NCBI GenBank assembly: GCA_026874595.1
Contig: CM049322.1
Coordinates: forward strand, 58,245,886 to 58,309,885
Source: Sipunculus nudus
Taxonomy: Eukaryota > Annelida > Sipuncula > Golfingiida > Sipunculidae
DNA length: 64,000 nt
Reading direction: 5' to 3'
Under the pieces are notes generated by a model. It did not search any database, was not told where the DNA came from, and saw only the letters and a program-made list of their open reading frames with translations. The position numbers and the translations under genes are program-made. This document shows, piece after piece, positions 23,890-36,608 of this stretch (the stretch's first letter is position 1; each line of letters begins with the position of its first letter).

Positions 23890-26800
23890 ACGCTGACTGG
23901 ATATAATATCAAAATCTCCCCGATCACTGGATTAAAGGTCACAGACAATCCAAAAATCAGGGACATGCGATCACAAACACCCGACATTCATTAAAGGTAA
24001 GCCAAGAGAAAACCGGTAACTCTCTAGCGATAAGAACATAAACACATCAGAGGATTATTCGAGGGTAAGGTCATAAAGATCCCGAGGCTCAGTACGCGGT
24101 TAGGTCATAAACAACCATAGCCTCAGTACAATGTTAGGGTTAATAAACAAACGGAGGCCCATTATACGTTTGGGTCATAAACGACCTGATGATCAGTACA
24201 GATTTAGGTCATAAACAACTATAGGTTCAGTATAGTGTTAGGTCATAAAGAACCCGAAGCTCATAACAGGGTTAGGTCTTATATAACCCTAGGCTCGGTA
24301 CAGCTGTAGGGCATATATAACTCGTGGCTCAGTACAAGGCTGTGTCATAAACAACCCTGGACTTTTGTCAAGACAAGGTTATATACAACACCTGGCTCAA
24401 TATAGGATTAGATCATAAACAACTAGAGGTTGATTGCAGGCTAAGGTCATAAACAACCCGAGACTCATTGCACTAGGCTCAGTAGAGGGTTTAGCCATAA
24501 ACAAGCCAAAGTTCAGTACAGTGTAAGGTCATAAATAAAGCGAGGCTCATTACAGGGTGAGGTCATAAACAACCCTAGGCTTAGTACAGGGTTTGGTCAT
24601 AAAAAACCCCGAAGATCATTACACTAGGCTCAGTACAGGGGAAGGTCATAAACAACCCGAGGCTCACTGTTAGGCCATAATCAACCGGAGGATCAATACA
24701 GGGTTAAGCCATAAACAACTGGGAGGAAAAATACAGGGTTAGAACATAAACAACCCGAGCCTCAGTCCAGGGTTAGGCAATAAACAACCCGAAGATAAAT
24801 ACAGGGTAAAGTTGTAAAAAAAACCGAGGCTCATTACAGGGTTAGGTTAAAAACAACACGAGGCTCATTGCAGGGTTAGATCATCAATAACCCCAGACTC
24901 AGTATAGAGTTCGGTCATAAACAAGCCTAGACCTAGTACAGGGTTAGGTCATAAAGACCAGGAAACCATAACACTAGGCTCAGTACATGGTAAGGGCATA
25001 AACAACATCAGGCTCATTACAGGGTTAGGCCTTGATCACCCGGAGGATCAATACAGGGTTATGCCATAAACAACCCGAGGTTCAGTACAGTTTTAGGCCA
25101 TAGACAACCCGAGGCTCAGAACAGGTCAAGGACTGATTTATACGCAACACATGACTCAATAAAGGATTAGATCATAAACAACCCGAGGGTTATTGCAGGC
25201 TAAGGTCATAAATACCCCAAGGCTCAGTACACTAGGCCGTAGGTCATAACCAACCCAGGACTCATTTCAGGACAAGGTTTTATACAACACCTGGCTAAGT
25301 ACAGGATAAGATCATAAACAACCCGATATTTATTGCACGCTAAGGTCATCAACAACCACAGGTTCATTAGTAAAGGCTTAGGTATTAAACTACTTGACAC
25401 TCATTACACTAGGCTCAATACAGGGTTAGGTCATAAACACCCCGAAAATCTTTACAGTAAAATGTCAAAAACAACCCCAGGCTCAGAACAGGGTAAGGTT
25501 ACAAACAACCTATGGCTAATAACAGGGTTAGGTCATGAGCAACCCGAGCCTCATTATAGTGTCAGTACAAAAAAAAACGAAGCTCAGTACAGGGAAAGTT
25601 CATAAACAAACCAAGCCCCATAAAAAAGGTCATAAAGAAGCCGCGGCTCAGAACAGGGTAACGGGATAAACAGCCTGAAGCTTAGTACAGGGTTAGGCCG
25701 TAAACAATCCCAAGTTCAGTACAGTGTTACGTCATAAACAAAGCGAGGATTATTGCAAAGTAAGGTCATTACACTAGGCTCAGTACAGGGTAGGATCATA
25801 AAAAAGCCGAGGCACGGTACAGTGTGAGGCCATAATCAAGCGGATGATCAATACATTGTTAGGCCATCATCATCTCAAGGCTGAATACAGGATTAGGACC
25901 TACTCAACCCATGGCTTACTCAAGTGTAAGGCCATAAACAACTCGAAGGTCTGTACAGGATTAGGTCATAAACAACCCGAGACTCATTACGGGGTTTAGT
26001 CATAAACAATGCGAGGCTCATTACAGGGTTAGATCATAAACAACCCGAGACTCCTTACGGGGTTAGGTCATAAACAACCCAAGACTCATTACTGGATTAA
26101 GCCATAAAAAACGCGAGACTCATTACGGGGTTAGGCCGTAAACAACCCTAAGTTTAGTACAGTGTTACGGGCATAAACAACACTAGGCTTAGGACAGGGT
26201 AAGGTCATAAAAAACGAAGATCATTACACAAGGCTCAGTACAGGGTACGGTCATAAACAACCCGAGGCACAGTACAGTGTTAGGCCATAAGCAAGCGGAT
26301 GATCAATACAGGGTTAGGACATAATCAACCCGAGGCTCAGTCCAGGCTAAGGCAATAAACAACCCGAGACTCATTACGGGGTTAGGTCATAAACAACCCA
26401 AGCCTAGTGGGCTAGGTCATGAACAACACAGTGCTCATTACAGGACTATGTCATAAACAACCCTGAACTCATCTCAGGACTAGATTATATACAACATCTG
26501 GCTCATTACACGTTAGATCATTACCAACCAGTGGTTATTTGCAGCCTAAGGTCATCAACAACCAAAGGCTTATTACACTAGGCTCAGTAGAAGGTTAGGT
26601 CAGACAATCCTAGGCTTAGGACAGGGTTAGGTCATAAAAACCCGAAGATCGATACACTAGGCTCAGTACATGGTAAGGTCATAAACAACATATGGCTGAG
26701 TACAGGGTTCGGCCATGATCAACTGAAGGATCAATACAGGGTTAGGCCATAAACAACCCGAAGCTAATTACAGAGTATTATGATAAACAACCCGAGGCTC

Positions 26801-29288
26801 TGTATAGGGTTACGGCATAAACAGCCCGAAGCTTAGTTCAGGGTTTGGCCGCAAACAACCCTTTGTTTAGTACAGTTTAGGTCATAGAAACAACCAGGAT
26901 AATTACAGGATTATGTCATAAAAACCCCGAAGATCGTTACACTAGGCTTAGTACAAGTTAAGGTCATAAACAACCTAATCAACCGGATGATCAATTCAGG
27001 GTTAGGCCATACACAACAATGAGGCTAAATACAGGGTAAGGGTATACACGACCCGAGGCTTAATCCAGGGATAGGCCATTCACAACCCGAAGCTCTGTAC
27101 AGGGTTAGGTCATAAACAACCCGAGGCTCATTACAAGGTAAAGCCGAAAAAAAACCCGAGGCTCATTACAGAGTTAGGTCATAAACAACCCCAGACCAAG
27201 TGGGTTAGGTCATGAACAACAAGAAGCTCATTACAAGACTATGTCATAAACAACCCTAGACTCGTTTCAGGACAAGGTTATATACAACACCTGGCTTATT
27301 ACAGGCTTAGATCAAAAACAACAAGACGTTTATTGCATGCTAAGGTCATCAACAACCAAAAGGTCATTCCACTATGACGTTTGTTGCAGGCTAATGTCAC
27401 AAACACTCCTAAACACTCATAAACAACCCGAAGCTCATTACATGTGTTCAGTACAGGGTAAGGTCATAAACAACCCGACGCTCATAACAAAGTTAGGTCA
27501 TGAACAACCCCAGATTAATTGCAGGCTATGTCATAAACAACCCTAGACTCATTACAATAGGCTCAGTAAAGGCTTAGGCAATAAACAACCCGAAGCTTGT
27601 TACACTGGGTTCAGTACAGGGTTAGGTCATTAAGGACCGAGGCTCATTACACTAGGCTCAGTACAGGGTTAGGTCATAAACAGTCTTGGCTCATAACACT
27701 AGGCTCAGTATAGGTTTAGGTCATAAACAACCCAAGGCTCATAATCGGGTTAGGTCATAAAGAAAACCGATACTCGGTTCAGGCTAAGGTCATTAACAAA
27801 CTTACGCTCGTTACAGGATTAGGTCATAAACAACCCGAGGATCATTACACTATGAGTAGTACAGGGTTAGATCATAAACAACCCGAAGCTCATTTCACTG
27901 GGTTAAGTACAGGGTTAGGTGATAAAAGACCCGAGGCTCTTTTCATTGGGCTCAGTGCAGGGTAAGGTCATTAACAACCCAACGCTATTAACAAGGTTAG
28001 GTCATAAACAACCCCAGGTTAATTGCAGGCTATGTCATAAACAACCCTAGACTCATTACAATAGGCTCCGTATGGGCTAAGGCCATAAACAACCCGAAGC
28101 TCGTTACACTGGGCTCAGTAAAGGCTTACTTCATAAAGGACCGACGCTCATTACACTAGGCCCAGTACAGGGTTAGGTCATAAATAATCCTGGACCCATT
28201 TCAGGACTGTGTTAGATGCAACACCTGGCTCATTACAGGATACGATAATAAACAATCCGGGGTTTATTCCAGGCTAAAGTCTTCAACAACCCTAGGCTCA
28301 TTACACTAGGCTTTGTACAGGGTTAGTCGAAAAATGACCCTATGTTAATTACACTGGGCTAATTACAGGGTAAGGTCATAAATTAACACACCAGGCTCAT
28401 TACACTGGGCTCAGTACTGGGTTAGATAAAAAAAACTAAAGGCTCATCACAATAGGCATATTACAGGGGTAGGTCATAAACAACCCTAGACTCATTTTAG
28501 GACTAGTTTATATACAAGGCCTGGCTCATTACAGGATTAGATCATAAGCAATCCGAGGTTTATTGCAGGCTTAATCATAAACAACCCTGGGCTCACTGCA
28601 GTAGCCTTAGTACAGGGTTCGGTCATAAACAACTCGAGACTCATTACACTAGGCTTTGTACACGGTTTTGTCATAAACATCCTGAGACTCATTACATAAG
28701 GCGTAGTACAGGGTTAGGCCATAAACAACCCTAGGCTCATTCCGGTTGGCTTTGTATAGGGTTAGGTCATAAACAACCCGAAGTTCATTAAACTTGGCTT
28801 AGTACATGGTTAGGCCATATAGAACCCTAGACTCATTGCGGTTGGCTTTATATAGGGTTAGATCATAAATAACCCGAGGCTCATTACATGCAGTAAGCTC
28901 AGTACAGGGTTAAATCATGAACAACCTGAGAATCATTACAGTGTAAGGTCAAAAACAACCCGAGGCTCAGTACAGGGTAAGGTCATAAACAATCCTAGGC
29001 TCATAAACGGGTTAGGTCATAAAAAAACCGATGCTCGGTACAGGGTAAGGTCACTAACAACCTGACGCTCGTTACAGGGTTAGGTCATAAACAAACCTAA
29101 GTTCATTACACTAGGGTCGATACAGGGATATCTTATAAACAATCGAGACTCATTAGAGTGTAAGGTCAAAAACTAATCGAGGCTCAGTACAGGGTAAGGT
29201 CATAAAAAACCAAAGGTTCATAACAGGGTTAGGTCATAAACTTACCCTGAGCCCATTTCAGGCTAAGGCCATTAACAAGCCGAAACTT
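23890..29288 (+). repeat. degenerate ~34-bp minisatellite with 48-bp variant units
   Basis: The consensus unit is AGGCTCAGTACAGGG, TTAGGTCATAAACAACCCG, about 34 bp. Many units carry a 14-bp extension (ATTACACTAGGCTC), giving about 48 bp. Units are strongly diverged and become clear from about 24055. Forward frames at 25333-25605 and 27337-27546 are built from the repeat and encode nothing recognisable. The degree of decay makes this array look older than the 41-bp and 77-bp arrays. Confidence 0.9.
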
Positions 29289-29355
29289 ATTTTTTCTATA
29301 AATGAAACCACGCATGAGTTTGGCACAATAAGGAATTTACACATAAAATTATGTA

Positions 29356-29457
29356 CATTACGAACAGGCCTGGTGTTTATATTGTTGGGGGTTTCACAAT
29401 GTCATACATTACCAGCAGGCCCGGTGTTTATACCGTTGGGGGTTTCACAATGTCCTT
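29356..29457 (+). repeat. 51-bp direct repeat, two copies
   Basis: Two adjacent copies share ACATTAC, CAGGC, GGTGTTTATA and GTTGGGGGTTTCACAATGTC, starting near 29356 and 29407. The second copy differs by a few substitutions. Confidence 0.8.
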
Positions 29458-29735
29458 TACAGAATTACAATATATTTTTCCCTAAGCGAAGAGGAAATAT
29501 GTCTGTTGGACTATTGTATAAAAAAAGAAGATTTTACCACGTTTTACCACCTTGTTCCTAGTTGTTTGATGTTAGATTAACAGTGTTTGTAAGCAAAGGT
29601 AAATAGAGACGTTTGGTTCATTTAAAAAAAAATTGTATGCTTATAGGTTAACCCCAGATAACGGCACGGGATGATAGTCTTATACATAATTCATTAAATT
29701 ATAATTAAAATGTATTGAACATGATGGATTTTATT

Positions 29736-29737
<2 letters not shown>

Positions 29738-29778
<41 letters not shown>

Positions 29779-29851
29779 CATTCGCCTGAGGATCGGTTCG
29801 TATCCAGTGAAACAGTTTATCGTGAATTTGCAGTAATGTTTTTCTTCAGGG

Positions 29852-29902
<51 letters not shown>
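29738..29902. repeat. two (AT)n microsatellites
   Basis: AT runs at about 29738-29776 and 29852-29902 flank about 75 bp of unique sequence. Confidence 0.9.
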
Positions 29903-29906
<4 letters not shown>

Positions 29907-30634
29907 TTACTCAATTATTATTAAATTATTATTAAATGCGCAATCTGAATGATTCATTTATTATTGAATTAAGTTAGTCGCCTAAGAACTTTTACTTGAA
30001 TAACTGTATTTAAAGTATGTTAATGTTAATTATTTTTATGCACTGTACACGTCTGTACTGGTGAAGAACGGATGATTTGATTTATAAAATACATGAATCT
30101 AGTTATATTAAATTATTTATGATATTTTTTATAACATAAAATGCGACACCAGAATTAAACTAAATGTTTTGATGATAGATTATAGTGACTCAATTGTCCT
30201 GTGGTGACAAGCCTGGTCCTAAATCAATAACTGGTCAATATTTGTGATAAATGAGCAAAATAAAAATAAAGTGTTTACAAAGAAACACATGCACAATCAG
30301 AGGAAGAGAAGACCATTTGAGTATAAGTATATGATCGATCTTAAAATTATCGGTAAAGTGAGTGAATAGTAACTCGCTTTTGTGGGATATGTAAGAACTA
30401 GGGGTCCCCGGAACAGTCCTTGCCAAACAATATTTTTTTATTTAATTTACTACCTCATTGTCTCACATGAACTGATATTAACCAAATTTGTTTAGAAGCT
30501 TAACGTAAACAAATAGCTCTACAAATTCTTTAAATCAAGTTTAAGGTATAAACTCAGCAATATCAATATACAACCCGACATGGCAGATATATAGGATAAA
30601 AAAATTAAATAATTTAGCTAGTATTGGGAAATAA

Positions 30635-30796
30635 AGTGAAACCTCAACATTACGACCACCGACGGGACCCGAATAAAGGGGGTCGCATTTTCGAGGTGTT
30701 CGTCTGAACGAGGTCTGACGTAAAGGGCAAAAGTTAATTTGCACCGTGAAAATGTGGTCGTTACATTGAGGTGGTCGCTAAACCGGAGTTTTATTG
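30635..30796. mobile_element. pogo/Tigger-like MITE remnant
   Basis: It starts AGTGAAACCTCAACATTACG then ACCACC, and ends GAGGTGGTCGCTAAACCGGAG then TTTTATT. Both ends carry the GTGGTCG/CGACCACC block in opposite orientation, and an internal GTGGTCGTTACATTGAG copy is present. AGTGAAACCTC and GACCACC termini are typical of non-autonomous Tc1/mariner (pogo/Tigger) elements. At about 160 bp it has no transposase. Similar ends occur at 41274-41359 and 57927. Confidence 0.55.
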
Positions 30797-31123
30797 TTTA
30801 TCAGTTAAGCCTGAGTCACCCACGATGATAATACAATAATCGAGAGTGATTTCATATTTAAGGTCTTAGGTCTTTCTCTCAGGCATATCTAAACATGGTT
30901 TTAATATTAATAAAAAGAGTGGAAGACCAACTTTGAGACAACTCTGAGACCGCAAGTTTAAAATTTCCTAACATGTTAAATCTTTTGTTTGAATGTAGAT
31001 GTTCATGAGTGATGACATATAAATCCGTATGTAGACTATATAACTAATTTGTATATTTGTGTAGTTTTTAATGTGCCAATTATGCTCATTTTAGGTTGAA
31101 CAGAAGATTAAGGACGGTAATCC

Positions 31124-31929
31124 ATGGCACGTGACAGGGTTTCTAACGTCTGCACCATATTTTTGCATCTATGTCTAAAATATAAGTACAGGCTGGTAGC
31201 AGTTATGCAATTAGTTGTAATAGTTTCCATATTTTATTACCATTACTCCTCTGGGTTTAACCGATTCAAGTTCTGGAAAGGCAAGCGACAAGAAGGAATG
31301 TGTGAAAAACTGCAACATTTCAACGTCAATGGAAGCTCCCTTTCCACATATCATTACGATGTTGAGGTGAAATGCGAGACATTCTTTAACTTGGACAGGG
31401 CGGATGAGCCGGAAACAAATCAATGCAGAGACTGTTACAAGAGAAACAGTAATTTTGAGATGAGTTTGTATAACTTGTCTAAAAACTGCACTGATTTTCG
31501 TCTTCGGTTTACCCAATGTTCACCTAAGGTAACAGAGACTGAACTGAGTTTCCCCATAGCCTTTAGCATTCTTGTGTATAAAGACATAGAGCAAGCAATA
31601 AGATTACTTCGGGCTATCTATCGGCCTCAAAACTATTACTGTTTTCATATCGATACCAAAGCCTCAAAAATATTTAAGGAAACTTTGCAGGGCCTCACAA
31701 AGTGTTACACTCATGTTTTCGTGTCATCAACATCTGCGGACGTACGTTGGGGTAAGTTCTCTGTGCTTCAGGCCGAGCTGAAATGTTTAAGGGATCTCTG
31801 GAAGTATAAAAAATGGAAATATTTTATCAATCTTACTGGACAGGACTTTCCATTGAAAACCAACTGGGAGCTGGTGCAGATACTAAGAGCATATAACGGA
31901 TTAAATGACATAGATGGAACAATTCGCGA
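31124..31929 (+). CDS. gene A coding exon 1
   Basis: 806 nt encoding residues 1-268 plus two bases of codon 269. It covers the tail, membrane anchor, stem and the N-terminal half of the catalytic domain. The donor is GA|GTAAGC at 31930, phase 2. Reading through the donor meets TAA at once, which confirms the boundary. The upstream acceptor (...CTCATTTTAG, ending 31094) puts 29 nt of 5' leader in this exon, so at least one 5' non-coding exon is expected upstream. Confidence 0.9.
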
Positions 31930-34568
31930 GTAAGCATATATAATTACCATTTTGTCACAAGGCTATGTAAAAAGAGCAAACTTTATGATGGCAAATGAAG
32001 ATCTACACTTCAAAGTAAATACAGAAGACATTCTCTTCGAATTACATGAATGACATTTGATATTTACTATCAATCGCTTTTGAAGTTAGAACTTTATTTG
32101 AATATACAAACCTTATGAAAAACAGTTAAATGCTTCCTGTATTTTTAAGTTAATTGTATGTGATACGCCGACATATGAGCAAATTTGATGACGAAACATA
32201 ACACTCTTCCAACAAAAGAGACTGTGTTAAGTCCAGCAAATTCTCTCAATGGTTCAGTGAAATGATTAATGGTACACAAAAATATGTGTATACATTTTAG
32301 CATGATGTGCTACTATCAATGCATTTATATATAATATGTATCTAATTATAAATGTATTTGACATATTTACATTGATTTTCAAATTTCAGTAGACACTTGG
32401 ACTGGTTTCGATACCACTGGCCTCCGCAAAAGGGACGACCAAGAGTTCGAAAATCCCCTCCACCAGGTGGCATCACAGTCGTTAGAGGTTCGACCCACAT
32501 TGCCGCCTCCAGAGGATTCGTTGAGTACATTTTGTTCAATAAAACAGCTCTGCGCTACTTGGAATGGGTAAAGGACGAATACTACTTCTCAACTTTAAAT
32601 CATAATCCACAGCTTGGGGTGCCAGGTGCTTATATAGGTATGCTAATATAATATATAATATATAATATATAAGATATAATAAATAATATATAATATATAT
32701 GGTTGTTTCAAAGTTAACGTTATTAATGATTATAATTTTGTTTTTTTTTTGTCTATAGTACAAGGCACTGGTGTCAATTTATACGTAACATATGTTCAAT
32801 GTCTTGTACTTTCTAAGTTTGTATATTGATGCAGGAATTGAGTCGGCTTGGTCAATTAAGCATTGAGAATCAGGAAATCAGACATGACAAACTGATGATA
32901 TGAGACATGAATCCATGTTCAACTAACTATTAAGGATTTTCTAACAAACCGAGGGCAATGGGAAAGAGTAGAAAATATAATATCTATCTGCATTAGCATC
33001 CGTTCTGTTTCTTCCCAAATCGAAGTAAATTTCAAACTGAAACATTTTTAAACAGAATTATAAACATCATCTTGCATTTATTTGACCCAATATTTCTACA
33101 TGCTAATATCATATTTACCTTGATTATAGCCTTGTATAGATTGGAAAGAAGTACATATATCTTATTTTTGTTATCGACAAAACAAATAATTGTTAGACAA
33201 GACCGACGATTTATGTTAAAAAATATCAGTCAAACGGTGTTATTTTTTTAGAAAATTGAACCTTTTTATTTTTAAGACGACACTTTGCTTACACTTTTTT
33301 TTAAGAAAATTGAACCACTTCCCAATTGATAATGAGACACTTTGCTGAAACATCTGGTAAAATTAAGGAAAATGTGTTAGTTGATTTTCTTTGTGTAGCT
33401 GATAGCATGCAATTCGATGTAACAAGGATAATTACAGGTACTAACTTGCTTGCATTGTTTGGTACAGACAAGCTTGGTAGACTTTGATGAGGTAACATTG
33501 ATAATGTAATCATGTGATAACAGTCAAAAGCTACTGATGTAGTTTAAAACAACGTTCAGAAGTGTAACAGTCCGGTGGTTAAAATCTGGAAAAGAGTACA
33601 GTCAATTATGTGAAACACTTATCGCTTCAGAGACTCAATCATACATTATTGTTTATAATATTTTCGTTAATTATATGTATATTTGCACAGATTTAGTTTT
33701 CTTATTTGTGCCACCTAACACCCAACATTAGTAAACACTTGTATCTTTTAATAAAATACCCCAAGACTACTCAACATGTTAAATGTGTTTCAGCAAAAAT
33801 GCTGTACAGTTTTACCTGATTAATCAGTAAATTCGATAGTATTCACTCTGTAAGTTGTAAAATGTTATGTTAAATCAAAATATAGGATTGGGTATAATCA
33901 CTCTATCAATCTATAAAAAAAAAAATAGCATGGCTAGAGTGCGTAAATGTTACATTTATACAAATATTTCAAATACAGATTGATGGACGGTGATCTGTTT
34001 CTATTAAAAAGTGTATTGCAATGGTTTTTAGGGTGTGTTCTTTGTAACACTTTGAACATTAAGGACCCCTGCTATTGTTTTTTTTCAATTATTGTATTAA
34101 ACAAACTCCGTACCGTATGTTTTATCTTATTATTTTTTTTTTATCATTATAACTTTATCCTGGATTGGACATTCTAATTTAGCAAAGGACAACACAACAG
34201 AATCTGTATATAAATTCTCGAGTCAGGAAAAGCTTCATCATTAAGCCAAAATAAACATGTTTACACTATTTATTGCAGGTGACCCAGATGAGAAATTTGT
34301 GAATACTCGGCTCAAGCTGTGGAGATCAAAAGAGAATCCAAAATGTCTGGGAAATTGGGTCAGAGGTATTTGTAACTTCGGTGTAGGAGACCTGTACAAG
34401 TTTGTGAACTCAACACAACTTTTTTTAAACAAGATCAATTTTCAACTTGATCCTATTGCATTTGAATGTGCTGAACAGTGGTATGTAAATCGTACACTCA
34501 CAGAGAGGGACTCGAGCATCGATTTGAGATTTTATCGGAACCTTTTGTTTGTCAAAAATCACGTTTGA
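31124..34568 (+). CDS. gene A: GCNT-type beta-1,6-N-acetylglucosaminyltransferase (GT14)
   Basis: Joined exons 31124-31929, 32390-32637 and 34279-34568 encode 447 residues, close to the ~430-440 usual for GCNT proteins. The family transfers GlcNAc from UDP-GlcNAc in beta-1,6 linkage onto O-glycan core structures in the Golgi. A short cytosolic tail is followed by a signal anchor (about residues 24-40), a stem, and the lumenal GT14 domain. Family motifs are FPIAFSILVYKDIEQ (143-157), LLRAIYRPQNYYCFHID (161-177), WKYFINLTGQDFPLKTN (231-247), GSTHIAASRGFV (302-313) and WVRGICNFGVGDL (378-390). Possible N-glycosylation sites are N69, N117, N121, N236, N319, N395 and N422. Compared with paralogue B, five codons are missing just before the presumed catalytic Glu (E332). 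The start is the first ATG after a conserved acceptor and is shared by B (MAR..VSN). Exact acceptor substrate is unknown. No frameshift or stop is seen. Confidence 0.9.
31930..32389 (+). other. gene A intron 1 (phase 2)
   Basis: 460-bp GT..AG intron with an AT-rich interior and no repeat arrays. It is at the same position and phase as in gene B but not alignable by eye. Confidence 0.85.
32390..32637 (+). CDS. gene A coding exon 2
   Basis: 248 nt, entering in phase 2 after TTTTCAAATTTCAG and leaving in phase 1 at ATAG|GTATGC. It encodes DWFRYHW, STHIAASRGFV and LEWVKDEYYFSTL. It is 15 nt shorter than the matching exon of gene B (263 nt): B reads VKD-IHVPD-EHYF where A reads VKD-EYYF. The glutamate is kept, but the preceding loop, which is SPD-like in the family, is gone. 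Confidence 0.88.
32638..34278 (+). other. gene A intron 2 (phase 1)
   Basis: 1,641-bp GT..AG intron. It opens with a TATAATATATAATA-rich stretch and otherwise is unique AT-rich DNA. Small open frames within it have no coding signature. Confidence 0.85.
34279..34568 (+). CDS. gene A coding exon 3 (terminal)
   Basis: 290 nt after the acceptor TTTATTGCAG, phase 1, ending in TGA at 34566-34568. It encodes DPDEKFVNTRLKLW, NWVRGICNFGVGDLYKF and the C-terminal FECAEQWYVNRT region, matching the GCNT C-terminus (VRSVC.FGAGDL type). No canonical AATAAA lies close by; one is at 35048-35053, inside a repeat, so the true 3' end is unclear. The proximal 3' flank contains a dispersed-repeat end with a C-run near 34640-34680. 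Confidence 0.9.
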
Positions 34569-34619
34569 ATATTCATGAGTTCTTCATCCAAGGAATACAT
34601 GCATAGAATTCATGGCTTT

Positions 34620-34685
34620 CATTTGTCATCCTGGGTTGGGACCCCCCCCCCCTTTTTCCAAAATCCTGGATCCGCCCCTGAGCAT
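34620..34685 (-). mobile_element. fragment of GGATCCGCC-ended repeat with C-run
   Basis: It reads GTTGGGACC, a run of 13 C, TTTTTCCAAAATCCTGG, then ATCCGCCCCTGAG. The terminal CTGGATCCGCC/GGCGGATCCAG block and GGTCCAACCC-type interior are shared with segments near 36886-37075, 45948-46120 and 47178-47390, so a small dispersed element family is present. No coding capacity. Confidence 0.55.
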
Positions 34686-35006
34686 ATTATGTATATTCTT
34701 GCTAGAATAATTATAAATATTCTGACATAAATCACGTGACTCCCAAGAAAAAAAAATCAGTAGTTACAAAGGCACGATATTTTAAGTTCAAAGAGGTTAA
34801 AAAATAGGAAGCTTTACTCAGCCTGTATGGATCACCAAGACAGACGTTTCTGACTCATGAAACTCCGAGACAAGATAACACCCTCGTCCCATGACGATGA
34901 ATCTGATTAGGAAAATCTACAAAATGGTCGGGAGGTCGTTGTGTGTTCAGGGCAAGCATTTTTCCAATATGATTTAAAACATGCAAAATCGTCATATGTT
35001 CATTGA
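34686..35006. other. intergenic, gene A downstream flank
   Basis: Unique DNA. No gene or RNA is recognised. Confidence 0.5.
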
Positions 35007-35082
35007 CGATAAACAAAATCACTACATATAAGATAAATTAAGATAAGAATAAATACGATAAGATATCATTTATTGCCATTGC
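35007..35082 (+). repeat. left arm of a 76-bp inverted repeat
   Basis: It starts CGATAAACAAAATCACTAC and ends ATCATTTATTGCCATTGC. Its reverse complement lies at 36644-36719 with one mismatch by eye. The 28-bp satellite starts immediately after this arm and again immediately after the right arm. Confidence 0.9.
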
Positions 35083-36030
35083 CTATACGAACCTTTTCGT
35101 TCTGATAAGCCCACACTGGCCGTATCGTTCTGATAAGCCCACACTGACCGTATCGTTCTGATAAGCCCACACTGGCCGTATCGTTCTGATAAGCCCACAC
35201 TGGCCGTATCGTCCTGATAAACTTATACTAACCTTATCGTTCTGATAAGCCCACACTGACCGTATCGTCCTGATAAACCTATACGAACCTTTTCGTTCTG
35301 ATAAGCCCACACTGGCCGTATCGTTCTGATAAGCCCACACTGACCGTATCGTTCTGATAAGCCCACACTGGCCGTATCATTCTGATAAGCCCACACTGAC
35401 CGTATCCTTCTGATAAGCCCACACTGGCCGTATCGTTCTGATAAGCCCACACTGGCCGTATCGTCCTGATAAACCTATACTAACCTTATCGTTCTGATAA
35501 GCCCACACTGACCGTATCGTCCTGATAAACCTATACGAACCTTTTCGTTCTGATAAGCCCACACTGGCCGTATCGTTCTGATAAGCCCACACTGACCGTA
35601 TCGTTCTGATAAGCCCACACTGGCCGTATCGTTCTGATAAGCCCACACTGACCGTATCGTTCTGATAAGCCCACACTGACCGTATCATTTTGATAAGCCC
35701 ACACTGGCCGTATCGTCCTGATAAACCTATACTAACCTTATCGTTCTGATAAGCCCACACTGACCGTATCGTCCTGATAAACCTATACGAACCTTTTCGT
35801 TCTGATAAGCCCACACTGGCCGTATCGTTCTGATAAGCCCACACTGACCGTATCGTTCTGATAAGCCCACACTGACCGTATCGTTCTGATAAGCCCACAC
35901 TGACCGTATCGTTCTGATAAGCCCACACTGACCGTATCATTCTGATAAGCCCACACTGACCGTATCGTTCTGATATTCCCACACTGACCATATCGTTATG
36001 ACAAGCCCGCATCCCCCGAATCATCCTGAT
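35083..36030 (-). repeat. 28-bp satellite, minus-oriented block
   Basis: Units TGATAAGCCCACACTGACCG then TATCGTTC repeat about 33 times, interspersed with TGATAAACCTATACTAACCT variants. Because 28 leaves remainder 1 on division by 3, the reverse strand yields long repetitive frames (GLSERYGQCGLIRTIRSVWAYQNDT), which are not real genes. The array fades after about 35990. Confidence 0.95.
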
Positions 36031-36558
36031 AAGAGCTCCACAGTTTGTGAGAGATCATCTTAAAGTTTCGTTCTAGTTGCACTTGCTTCTTGTTTGCCCT
36101 ATGTAGGACCAAAAGTGTATAGGTCCTATAAATCGTTGATAGGACTAAGTGTTCAGTAGAATGGGGGGGGGGGGGGTATCTCCTGTCACTTAGTGTAGAA
36201 AAATGTATTAAAATATAAGCTATAATGGTGCAATATGGGGTAGTTATGATTCTGGCTTTTGGTGTAAAGAGCTTATTTTACGTTTTTCTTGATTTTTTAG
36301 GTAAATAAATGGGCTGGCGTCATCTTTAATGACGTCATAATTTAAAATTCAACCATGATGAGAAGTCAGCATCCGCTGAGTGGAGCAATCAGAAGGGTAA
36401 AATCTCGAAGACGAATACGGTCCAACTTGGGCAAAACAATTCATACTCATGTACTCATTCATGCCCAGTGCAGTTCGTTTGTTCAATAAAGATATGACAT
36501 TTATTTGTATTCGTTTTTTTATCATATTTTTTTTACACGTTATAACTATTATTATGAA

Positions 36559-36608
<50 letters not shown>

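Larger units (their letters stand above)
29289..31094. other. intergenic DNA upstream of gene A
   Basis: It holds a 51-bp direct repeat, two (AT)n runs (29738-29776 and 29852-29902) and a MITE-like element at 30635-30796. The last part, up to the acceptor at 31093-31094, is presumably intron and upstream region of gene A. I cannot identify its 5' non-coding exon or promoter. Confidence 0.5.

Noticed and set aside
31211-31516. A 101-codon frame antisense to gene A exon 1
   Set aside because: It is a shadow of the conserved coding exon; gene B shows a similar but shorter antisense frame at 51818-52024.
35377-36024. A 215-codon reverse-strand frame with WAYQNDTVSVGLSE repeats as a gene
   Set aside because: It reads straight through the 28-bp satellite and has no independent coding evidence.
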